Assembly (NCBI GenBank): GCA_937875295.1
Contig: CALLXS010000038.1
Span: 1-5,582 of the forward strand
Origin: an uncultured bacterium
GTDB lineage: Bacteria > Bacteroidota > Ignavibacteria > Kapaibacteriales > UBA2268
Length of the DNA: 5,582 nt
Reading direction: 5' to 3'
In this document: one piece after another, positions 1 through 5,582 of the stretch
How positions within the stretch are numbered: position 1 is the stretch's first letter
Layout of the letters: every line of letters begins with the position of its first letter
Notes under the pieces: model-generated
What the model was told of the DNA's origin: nothing
What the model saw: the letters and a program-made list of their open reading frames with translations, nothing else
Database searches by the model: none
Program-made: the position numbers and the translations under genes

Positions 1-124
1 CGAGATATGGTGTAAATTTTGCCTTTGGGACTACCTGTACTTGCAAAGGATAAGTTTGTGCAAAAATTATAGTAGGTAATAACAATAGCAAAGCAATTCT
101 TAAAATTTGTCTTAAGTATTTCAT
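1..124 (-). CDS. N-terminus of a large exported surface protein (TANFOR-locus type), truncated by the window edge
   Basis: Reading the minus strand from the ATG at 124-122 gives 41 intact codons that run off the left edge. The peptide begins MKYLRQILRIALLLLLPTI: a basic start, a Leu/Ile-rich core at about residues 8-21, and a probable signal peptidase I site at IFA|Q or just after. The mature start QTYPLQVQVVPKAKFTPYL resembles, from memory, the QxYPVQVxVxxxPPYSxYLSDY opening of very long Bacteroidota secreted proteins, often labelled TANFOR-domain proteins, whose function is unknown. A good Shine-Dalgarno sequence sits five bases before the start, and the gene follows the barrel gene after 39 bases, so co-transcription is likely. 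What is seen: start, signal peptide and motif. What is inferred: family membership and large size. Only the first few percent of the gene would be visible if that is right. Confidence 0.72.
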   Translation of the reverse strand, partial: MKYLRQILRIALLLLLPTIIFAQTYPLQVQVVPKAKFTPYL

Positions 125-129
125 GCTTT

Positions 130-133
130 CTCC
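130..133 (-). promoter_or_regulatory. Shine-Dalgarno site (GGAG) for the left-edge gene
   Basis: On the minus strand the sequence reads GGAGAAAGCATG, placing GGAG five bases before the ATG at 124. This supports that start over any alternative. An ATG overlapping the GGAG runs in another frame and stops after four codons (ATG GAG AAA GCA TGA). It is the clearest Shine-Dalgarno match in the window; the barrel gene just upstream lacks one. Confidence 0.6.
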
Positions 134-163
134 ATTTATTTATTATTTTTTTAATTTCTTAAT

Positions 164-1891
164 TTATTTTTTGGTTTCTTTCTTTTTACCCCAAGTAGAT
201 AATGGTGGGATACCCCATTGATATGAAAAATAACCTCTAAAGTTATAGTAACTGCTTTGAGATCCCGTTGAATAACTGACATTTAATGAAAAGTTGTGTT
301 GCTCAAATAGTCTATAATTCACACCGCCAGATAAATTTATATTACTATTATTTGTGTTTTCGTACGAATCAATACCATAATTTCCGCTTACATTAATGCT
401 TAATTCCTTTTTAGATAAAAATGCTTTATTAGCATATACTCCTATAGAATGTCTATCTGTTTGAAAATTATCAGATTTGGAATTAGAAAAACTATAAGTA
501 GCTCCAGTATTTAAATCAAGATCTGTTATTGTTAAAGAATAAGTAGGAGAAAGTGTAAAACTTGATGAAGTAGAAATATAATTCATTTGAGTATTTTCTG
601 ATTTACTTGTAAAGTAATCGAAAGGAAGAGAAAATCTATGATCATATTTAACTCCACTAATAGTATATGCAGGATTAAAATTAAATGAATGATTGTCTAA
701 TCCAAAAGTAGAAAACAATGTATCAGATGCGATAGGGTCTTGTGAAACTAAAGTACCATTATATCCACCATCAATATTAAATCTTTCCGAAATATTATAA
801 TTCAAATTCATTCCGAAAGTGTTTGTATTTGTAGTCATTATCTGTTTTTTAGATAAGTTATCGTTAGAGCGAGAAAAGAATCCGGACAAATTCATTTTAC
901 TATTTAATAATGAAATATTCGAAGTAATAGAAGCTGATTGCGTATTTGTACCAATATTTGGTACTCCAAGAGATTGATAATCCTGCGAAACTCTTCTGTA
1001 ATTAAATTGCATCCCAAATGTGTTATAATTAAATCCTAAATTATTACTTGTAACATAACCCATTAAAGAATTGCCTCTTACATTCAATAAAGAAGAATAT
1101 TTTCTTGCATATTCATCATCTATCTCTTCAGTACTAATATTTTTTGTGTGACCGCTGAGAGCCCATTCTGTTGAAAAATTAAAATGCTTTAAGAAGCTAA
1201 AACTACTATATAATCCAGCTACTAAATTGTCTTGCGGAGTAACATAACTTGGCATAAGTGTTTTTACCGAATTACTATCATCTTTTGCTTTAAATAATAT
1301 TAAATCTAAAACAAATCTACCTGCTGTAAAACCAATTTTTCCTCCTAACGCTTTACGAGAATATGAAGGTAGCATATTAAATGAAATAGAGTCATATGAT
1401 CTTGCTTCCTCTATTTCCCCATAAAAAGCAGCAAATCTTAAAAAGCTCAAATTAATTTCTGTGCCTGCTCCTAAAAAAGTCTTTCCAGAAAATATATTAG
1501 GTGCTAAATTTAAATTTCTATATCCCAAATGTAATGTATAATTTTGATATCTTGGGCTTAAACCATATCGTGTAAATGGATGCATATAAGAGCTTTTTCC
1601 GTTTACATATGAAAAAGATAGTGGAATATTAATACCTATGATATTAAAATTTAAACCTGCGGAGACAACTGAAGACCATGGACTTTGCTGGGAATAATTA
1701 TTACCATAGTCTGAAAAAGCAACGTTGAATCCAATATTACCACTTAAATCAAACCAATTATCTTTTTTAATATTTGAGAAATCTTGTGCTTGAGACACAA
1801 TATTAAAATTCAATACAAAAAAAACAAATAAAACAAATTCTAATATCTTTACATTAAAATACTTTTTGTTATCTTTAGTAATCATTTTCAT
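164..1891 (-). CDS. Outer-membrane beta-barrel protein of a large-surface-protein locus
   Basis: A 575-aa protein of unknown function. A charged start (MKMITKDNKKYF) is followed by a hydrophobic segment at about residues 17-33 and a probable signal peptidase site at VSQA|QDF (residue 35). The rest is alternating aromatic and small residues with Asn/Ser-rich turns, typical of many antiparallel membrane strands. The chain ends in an aromatic strand, YYNFRGYFSYQWG (548-560), then a basic tail KKKETKK. Blocks that look conserved are YGLSPRY (109-115), HLGYRNLN (121-128), FLGAGTEIN (139-147), LFKAKDD (199-205) and RRVSQDYQSLG (299-309). From memory these occur in a barrel found beside very large TANFOR-type secreted proteins in Bacteroidota, and such a gene starts 39 bases downstream here. 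No TonB box or plug domain is visible, so a classical TonB-dependent receptor is unlikely. The start has no Shine-Dalgarno; ATG at codon 3 is an alternative. Export and barrel fold are secure; the role is inferred. Confidence 0.85.
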   Translation of the reverse strand: MKMITKDNKKYFNVKILEFVLFVFFVLNFNIVSQAQDFSNIKKDNWFDLSGNIGFNVAFSDYGNNYSQQSPWSSVVSAGLNFNIIGINIPLSFSYVNGKSSYMHPFTRYGLSPRYQNYTLHLGYRNLNLAPNIFSGKTFLGAGTEINLSFLRFAAFYGEIEEARSYDSISFNMLPSYSRKALGGKIGFTAGRFVLDLILFKAKDDSNSVKTLMPSYVTPQDNLVAGLYSSFSFLKHFNFSTEWALSGHTKNISTEEIDDEYARKYSSLLNVRGNSLMGYVTSNNLGFNYNTFGMQFNYRRVSQDYQSLGVPNIGTNTQSASITSNISLLNSKMNLSGFFSRSNDNLSKKQIMTTNTNTFGMNLNYNISERFNIDGGYNGTLVSQDPIASDTLFSTFGLDNHSFNFNPAYTISGVKYDHRFSLPFDYFTSKSENTQMNYISTSSSFTLSPTYSLTITDLDLNTGATYSFSNSKSDNFQTDRHSIGVYANKAFLSKKELSINVSGNYGIDSYENTNNSNINLSGGVNYRLFEQHNFSLNVSYSTGSQSSYYNFRGYFSYQWGIPPLSTWGKKKETKK

Positions 1892-1948
1892 ATCTTTTAG
1901 TTAGTATTAATTATTTTAAAAGTTAGATTGTTAAATAAAAAAAATTAT

Positions 1949-2986
1949 TTATGCTGAACACTCTGAATCATCTATAAATGCTAATATCCAATTTGATTCA
2001 GAAGATTTCACAAAATATAAAGTTCGTAATCTTATTTTTTCTCCGACTAAATGTACTTTTAGAATTTTAGTATAATTATTTGGTAAATTCATAGGATAAA
2101 ATTCTAAATTTACTGGATCGATGCTATCTGGCACTGATTCTACTAATGAGTAATATACTCCATCATCACTACCGTCTAAATTGAATTCACAAGGACTATT
2201 TAAATCAAATGGAACCACTTTTAATTGATTATTATTATTAGAAACTCCTTTTAAATCTATAGCTGAAAATCCAAAATTGTTTGTCCTATTATAAATCAAG
2301 GCAATAGCACCAGGATTATAATACCTTCTGACATCTAATTTGGGGTCAATATATTTCATTATTACTTGCTTTTTCTCAACGAGTAATTTGTTCATATTTT
2401 TCCCCCAGAAGCAATCATCTAAAAACAAAGTAATAAAATTTGAAATTGTTTCATCTGGTTGCTGTTGCACTCTATCTTGCTCACTTTCACCGACATTAAA
2501 CGAGTTTGCAACATAATCTATAATTCCTTTGTATTTCTTTAATTCAGATTTTTTAAATTCAAAAAGGATCGTAAAGAAATTTTCGTTAGCAAATATTGTA
2601 ATTTGAACAAAATGTTTATTTCCTTTGGTACCGGTGAATTTATAGTAATTATCAAAGATTTCATCTTTCGTAATTTTTACACTTTTGTCTGAATTATATT
2701 GATATTTGTCTAAATCGTGAGCAATATCTAAAGAATATATAATATTTGCATCATTATCGATTTTTACACTTCTAAATACAAGCATGCTGCTTGCTCCATT
2801 TTTGCTGATAAACTTGTTACCATCATTATTATCAGGTGGAGGCTGAGGAATTAAGAAATTTGGATATTCTATTCCAAAGTCAAATCTTTCATTGTAATAT
2901 GATTCGTATGTAACTTCACTATAAACATTAATATTAACACTTATAAAAGTTAAAAATACAATTAATATTTGAAAAGTATTCTTCAT
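1949..2986 (-). CDS. Exported PsbP/Mog1-like protein with unrecognised C-terminal domain
   Basis: A 345-aa protein. Residues 1-23 are a signal peptide (MKNTFQ, a hydrophobic run, then cleavage near VYS|E). There is no Cys in the last residues of the signal, so it is not an obvious lipoprotein. Residues 26-163 look like a PsbP/Mog1-type alpha-beta domain: YNERFDFGIEYP (32-42), then PPPDNNDGNKFISKNG (49-64), a strand SMLVF, a repeat of strands ending ITIFANENFFTILFEF (129-144), and a helix KKYKGIIDYVANSF. A hydrophilic linker (165-180, QQQ) leads to a beta-rich domain (about 181-345) that I do not recognise. It contains three cysteines (192, 266, 343) and the motifs DDCFWGKN and NWILAFIDDSECSA. 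The gene precedes the barrel gene by 57 bases with no terminator between, so it is probably the first gene of the unit. Function is unknown; a periplasmic or surface ligand-binding or assembly role is only a guess. Coding status is strongly supported, the PsbP-like fold moderately. Confidence 0.82.
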   Translation of the reverse strand: MKNTFQILIVFLTFISVNINVYSEVTYESYYNERFDFGIEYPNFLIPQPPPDNNDGNKFISKNGASSMLVFRSVKIDNDANIIYSLDIAHDLDKYQYNSDKSVKITKDEIFDNYYKFTGTKGNKHFVQITIFANENFFTILFEFKKSELKKYKGIIDYVANSFNVGESEQDRVQQQPDETISNFITLFLDDCFWGKNMNKLLVEKKQVIMKYIDPKLDVRRYYNPGAIALIYNRTNNFGFSAIDLKGVSNNNNQLKVVPFDLNSPCEFNLDGSDDGVYYSLVESVPDSIDPVNLEFYPMNLPNNYTKILKVHLVGEKIRLRTLYFVKSSESNWILAFIDDSECSA

Positions 2987-2996
2987 ACAATTAAAT

Positions 2997-3000
2997 TCCT
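2997..3000 (-). promoter_or_regulatory. Possible Shine-Dalgarno (AGGA) for the PsbP-like gene
   Basis: The minus strand reads CAGGAATTTAATTGTATG. AGGA lies ten bases before the ATG at 2986, slightly longer than optimal spacing but acceptable. It supports this ATG as the start, as does the immediately following signal peptide. Confidence 0.4.
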
Positions 3001-3033
3001 GTTGTTTATCAAATAATTACTTTTTTCTACATA

Positions 3034-3064
3034 CAAAATTATTAATACTTCTTATATATCACAA
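3034..3064 (-). promoter_or_regulatory. Bacteroidota-type promoter match upstream of the PsbP-like gene
   Basis: On the minus strand a TTG (3064-3062) is followed after 20 bases by TAATTTTG (3041-3034). This matches the Bacteroidota primary-sigma pattern of a TTG -33 element and a TAnnTTTG -7 element. Transcription would start near 3028 and leave a leader of about 40 bases containing the AGGA site. It is the only pairing of both elements that I found in the intergenic region, and it sits downstream of the terminator of the previous gene, where a promoter for the three-gene unit would be expected. The -33 spacing is at the long end, and such AT-rich DNA gives chance matches. Confidence 0.45.
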
Positions 3065-3080
3065 TCCTTATATTTACGGA

Positions 3081-3112
3081 AATTTGCTAAGTAATTTAAG
3101 CAAATTAATTAC
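3081..3112. repeat. Two overlapping, mutually exclusive inverted repeats
   Basis: AATTTGCT at 3081-3088 is the exact complement of AGCAAATT at 3099-3106 (8-bp stem, 10-base loop). GTAATT at 3091-3096, inside that loop, complements AATTAC at 3107-3112. The arms interleave, but with no linker between the two downstream arms a full pseudoknot looks sterically unlikely. They would act as alternative hairpins or as protein-binding dyads. The site lies just upstream of the proposed promoter (3064-3034), so an operator is more plausible than a leader RNA switch. Chance is a real possibility in AT-rich sequence. Confidence 0.3.
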
Positions 3113-3146
3113 TAAAAAAGGGATGTATTAGCTGGTTTAGAAATGG

Positions 3147-3170
3147 ATTATTAATTTATAAATTAATAAT
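3147..3170. repeat. Perfect 24-base AT-only palindrome
   Basis: The half-site ATTATTAATTTA (3147-3158) is followed directly by its exact reverse complement TAAATTAATAAT (3159-3170), with no spacer. The symmetry stops on both sides at a G that does not pair. It lies about 80 bases upstream of the predicted promoter of the PsbP-like gene. A dimeric regulator site or a cruciform-prone sequence is possible. Because the palindrome contains only A and T it carries less information than its length suggests. Confidence 0.5.
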
Positions 3171-3442
3171 GTTTGATTATATTTTTTTTGTAAATAAATA
3201 ATACTCTGATTTAAATACAAATAAATATTTGAACTTATTCAATCAATATGAAAATAATAATAAGAAGAATTTTTGAACTATGAAGTTCTATTTTTCATTA
3301 AATAAAATGAACACCAATCAGCAAAATAATAAGTACGATTAATAGCTGAATACTGAAATTCTGACGGAATTTTCTCAAAATTAAATTATAATATTATTTA
3401 CATTAACCTTAGAAATAATTTTTTGAACGTTTACTTTTGTGC

Positions 3443-3479
3443 AAAAAAAAAAGTTATTGGCGCTTTTGCACCAATAACT
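3443..3479 (-). terminator. Strong rho-independent terminator after the right-hand gene
   Basis: In the minus-strand RNA, AGUUAUUGG pairs with CCAAUAACU (3479-3471 with 3460-3452). The stem continues with a U-G wobble (3470/3461) and two G-C/C-G pairs around an AAAA loop (3467-3464). That is a 12-bp stem, followed immediately by ten U residues (3452-3443, the first U being shared with the stem base). Read on the plus strand the wobble becomes a C-A mismatch and the run becomes an upstream A-tract, so the element is directional for the minus strand. It ends the transcript of the large right-hand gene after a roughly 200-base 3' untranslated region and isolates it from the next unit. Confidence 0.88.
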
Positions 3480-3678
3480 ATTATTAATTTGAATTTGAAG
3501 CTTCCTAAACTCATTAAAGCAGAATTCACATAATTTCAAGCTGTTTTCTAATCTCGTTATATGCTCATTCCTAAGATTTTACAATATACATTCTGCTCAA
3601 TAATTTATTCATTAATTTATTTTTTTCATATGTTTTTGTCTTTATGATTGTGTATAAAATTAATTGAAAATTTGGAAT

Positions 3679-5582
3679 CTAATTATCATATTGCTGAGTT
3701 TTAATCTTTAATGGATATAATAATCCAGTTCGGTTAAAATATATCGTAATAGAATGTTTTCCTAGAGTCATATTTCTTGTAATATTATCAATAGGTCTAG
3801 CCCAACCATTTACATCTCTCCTATAACTTTGTTGATATAATCTCCTTAATGTCATAACATTGTCAAGCGGGTTTGCAATTGATAGTGCTAAATTCTCTTT
3901 TTTGTCCCATGCTTCTTTCCATTTACCATTGCCCCATATATGTGAATCTATCCTATCGCTAGTTAAAATTGCATCATCTGCATAAACAACAATTTTTTCC
4001 GTAGCTCCTGAATAATATAATGTACTAGTATTAAGCGAAATTTTATTTATATTGAGTTGGTCATTAACTTCAATATTATAGTTCAAGTCCAATAAGCGCC
4101 ATTTATGTAATAATTCATCAGCAATTCTCATTGACAAACCTAATTGAGTAGTAGCAAATTCAAATTGTCTATATAAAGTATAAAATCCTCTATATTCTTT
4201 TATGCTTCTAATATTTTGCCCTGTTGTTATTTCATAATCAGTTAATCTGCCTTCATAAGGGTTACCATAATCCGGAAAATAAATATAATACCGATTTATA
4301 TTAGATACGGTCTCATTAAAACTTTCAATATTTGGTCTAAAATTTCTGTTAGGAACTTCAAAAGTATTGGAAGCATTAGAAAGATGCCCTAAAAAAGATT
4401 TATATCTGTTAAATACTTTTTTATAACTGTATTGGTCATTAGTTGTATTTGAATTAAAATCAGCTTTTAATTGAATCATAGGTGCTACATATTCTGCTTG
4501 ATATCCATCGAAAGCTTTTGCTCCATATACTTCATCTCTGGTTGTACTTTCAGGTAATTTCATCTTTAATAAAGGATCAAAGTATGACAAAAATAAATTT
4601 CTACTATTATTTTTTTGGATAATTTGCTTGGTTCTCTTAAATGCTGTATACCCTTTTTCACGTGTTATACGATCATTATAGGAACTAAACCATGGTGCAG
4701 TAAATTCACGTGTTAATTGAATTTGGGACATTTTCTCTCTAATATCTTTATATTTAGAAATCCTAAAATGATATTCAAATATAGTTTTAATGTCAGCATT
4801 TCTCTCGCGGAATATTCTATCTTGAATTGATTCCTCTTTTTTAGATTTATCTGAAAGTTTATCTGACGATTTACTTTCTTGACCAGTAATTTTATCGGTC
4901 ATCTTTGTAGTAGAAGAAACATCGTAAGATTTTGAAATAGAATGATTATCGCTATTTCCTTCAGAATATTTTATCATATAAGTATAAAGATTATTTTTAC
5001 TCTTGCTACCTAATTTTGAGTTCTCTGAAAGACTAGCTTGCATAGTATTTAAACTGTAAATATCTGTGCTACTTATAAACGATGAAGTATTTTTGTTCTG
5101 AAGATTTGATGAAATTTTTGTAGCATCTGTGTCTTCTTCAGGTACATCCCAAGATCCCAATAATTCTGGGTTTGATTCTTTTTGATTATTTATTACTTTA
5201 ATTTCACTTTTAGATGCTTTATTATTTGATCCTATTTCTGAACTTATTTCTTTTTTTGTAAATTTAGCATCTTCTTGTTTTTTATTAACTACATAAAAAC
5301 GAATTTGATAAATATTTTTTTGTATTAAGTCTTTCATATCAAACTCAATCACAGGTTTGTTATTTTTTGTAGTATAATTATAATTAAATGCTATAGGAGG
5401 TTGCTTTTTATCTGTTTTATTAATAAAATGTCCAAAAAGTGCATCCTTCCCTAAAGATACATCTCTATTTTTAATCAAATATTCCTGAGAATATGCTAAA
5501 TAAATATATCCTTTTTCTCCATTTTTAGAGAAAACTTCATATTGTCTATCCATTGGATATGCATCAACAATGTTATCTTTGT
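3679..5582 (-). CDS. C-terminal part of a large, probably surface-exposed protein (5' end beyond the window)
   Basis: The frame ends at TAG (3681-3679) and is open to the right edge, giving 633 visible residues. The Met at 5553 is probably internal, since nine more codons (KDNIVDAYP) precede it without a stop. Numbered from that Met, residues 1-90 form a beta-rich, Ig-like-looking module (YPMDRQYEVF, KGYIYLAYSQEYL, IYQIRFYVV). Residues 95-245 are low-complexity and rich in Ser, Lys and Asn. Residues 246-624 are Tyr/Arg/Asn-rich with alpha and beta elements and the blocks EYHFRISKYKDIREKM (260-275), FTAPWFSSYNDR (284-295), YIYFPDYGNPYEGRL (423-437) and NGWARPIDN (582-590). DAYPMDRQY-plus-GYIYL followed by YHFRISKY resembles, from memory, C-terminal modules of very long secreted Bacteroidota proteins near TANFOR genes. 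I recognise no enzyme motif and no type IX secretion C-terminal signal. Its transcript ends at the terminator about 200 bases on. Coding is secure; family is tentative. Confidence 0.8.
   Translation of the reverse strand, partial: KDNIVDAYPMDRQYEVFSKNGEKGYIYLAYSQEYLIKNRDVSLGKDALFGHFINKTDKKQPPIAFNYNYTTKNNKPVIEFDMKDLIQKNIYQIRFYVVNKKQEDAKFTKKEISSEIGSNNKASKSEIKVINNQKESNPELLGSWDVPEEDTDATKISSNLQNKNTSSFISSTDIYSLNTMQASLSENSKLGSKSKNNLYTYMIKYSEGNSDNHSISKSYDVSSTTKMTDKITGQESKSSDKLSDKSKKEESIQDRIFRERNADIKTIFEYHFRISKYKDIREKMSQIQLTREFTAPWFSSYNDRITREKGYTAFKRTKQIIQKNNSRNLFLSYFDPLLKMKLPESTTRDEVYGAKAFDGYQAEYVAPMIQLKADFNSNTTNDQYSYKKVFNRYKSFLGHLSNASNTFEVPNRNFRPNIESFNETVSNINRYYIYFPDYGNPYEGRLTDYEITTGQNIRSIKEYRGFYTLYRQFEFATTQLGLSMRIADELLHKWRLLDLNYNIEVNDQLNINKISLNTSTLYYSGATEKIVVYADDAILTSDRIDSHIWGNGKWKEAWDKKENLALSIANPLDNVMTLRRLYQQSYRRDVNGWARPIDNITRNMTLGKHSITIYFNRTGLLYPLKIKTQQYDN

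Larger units (their letters stand above)
2987..3678. other. 692-base AT-rich intergenic region separating two transcription units
   Basis: I see no convincing protein-coding gene here on either strand. In minus-strand order the region holds an unexplained 199-base stretch after the stop of the right-hand gene (3678-3480), a strong terminator (3479-3443), AT-rich sequence with one very short hydrophobic TTG-initiated frame (3378-3298), a 24-base palindrome (3170-3147), overlapping inverted repeats (3112-3081), a promoter match (3064-3034) and a Shine-Dalgarno (3000-2997). Stop codons are frequent in all frames. One start-less minus frame stays open for roughly 65 codons between about 3575 and 3384, but it runs straight through the terminator, so I treat it as chance. 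Confidence 0.6.

Noticed and set aside
164..1891. TonB-dependent receptor (SusC-like) as the identity of the barrel.
   Set aside because: At 575 residues it is short for that class, and there is no TonB box, plug domain or carboxypeptidase-like N-terminal domain.
3275..3295. Plus-strand hairpin GAACT-ATGA-AGTTC followed by TATTTTT, as a possible terminator.
   Set aside because: The stem is only five base pairs, there is no plus-strand gene for it to end, and the T-run is interrupted.
3376..3383. A second TAATTTTG (-7-like) motif on the minus strand.
   Set aside because: No TTG is found at the expected distance upstream, so it lacks a -33 partner; such octamers are frequent in AT-rich DNA.
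3401..3528. Short ATG-initiated frames after the right-hand gene (for example a 27-codon frame beginning MSLGSFKFKL and a 13-codon frame beginning MNKLLSRM nearby).
   Set aside because: The longer one is translated across the terminator stem, none has a convincing ribosome site, and such lengths are expected by chance.
3384..3575. A minus-strand frame open for about 65 codons in the intergenic region (contains ENSLKLCEFCFNEFRKL, with a CxxC pair that looks finger-like).
   Set aside because: It has no ATG/GTG/TTG start with a ribosome site at its beginning, passes directly through the terminator hairpin and its U-run (giving FFF), and its composition looks random.
1..5582. CRISPR array, tRNA/rRNA genes, insertion sequence or transposase remnants.
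   Set aside because: I saw no regularly spaced direct repeats, no tRNA-like cloverleaf with a T-loop consensus, and no transposase motifs or terminal inverted repeats.

Overview
This is an AT-rich window (roughly 70% A+T by eye) in which every gene I can support lies on the minus strand. The genes therefore read from the right edge towards the left edge. The protein content suggests a Bacteroidota/FCB-group bacterium: three of the four genes show an N-terminal export signal (the start of the fourth lies outside the window). Signal peptides in the AQT/AQD style, a large outer-membrane beta-barrel, a TAnnTTTG-type promoter match and Asn/Ser/Lys/Ile-rich proteins all fit. Ignavibacteria/Kapabacteria-like or Bacteroidia lineages are both possible, and nothing here decides between them (no rRNA, tRNA or housekeeping gene).

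Layout in transcription order (right to left). (1) Positions 5582-3679 hold the 3' part of a large gene whose reading frame is still open at the right edge. Its product has a beta-rich module, a long Ser/Lys-rich low-complexity segment and a Tyr/Arg-rich C-terminal region. (2) Positions 3678-2987 are a 692-base intergenic stretch. It contains a strong rho-independent terminator for the minus strand about 200 bases past that gene's stop, a perfect 24-base AT palindrome, two overlapping inverted repeats, and a Bacteroidota-type promoter match just ahead of the next gene. (3) Positions 2986-1949 encode a 345-aa exported protein with a PsbP/Mog1-like N-terminal domain and an unrecognised C-terminal domain. 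(4) Positions 1891-164 encode a 575-aa outer-membrane beta-barrel. (5) Positions 124-1 hold the first 41 codons of another exported protein. Its signal peptide is followed by a YPLQVQVVPK...PYL start that resembles the N-terminus of very large Bacteroidota surface proteins (the kind often annotated as TANFOR-domain proteins).

The three left genes are 57 and 39 bases apart with no terminator between them, so they probably form one transcription unit starting near 3030. From memory, barrel proteins with the same conserved motifs (GLSP-Y, HLGYR, FLGAG-E, LFKAKDD, QDYQS-G) recur next to these very large secreted proteins in Bacteroidota. I infer a cell-surface assembly of unknown function: a barrel, a giant exported partner, and here an added PsbP-like periplasmic or surface protein. 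The right-hand gene may be a further large surface protein of the same kind. This synteny is the most interesting aspect of the window. It rests on recognition rather than on a search.
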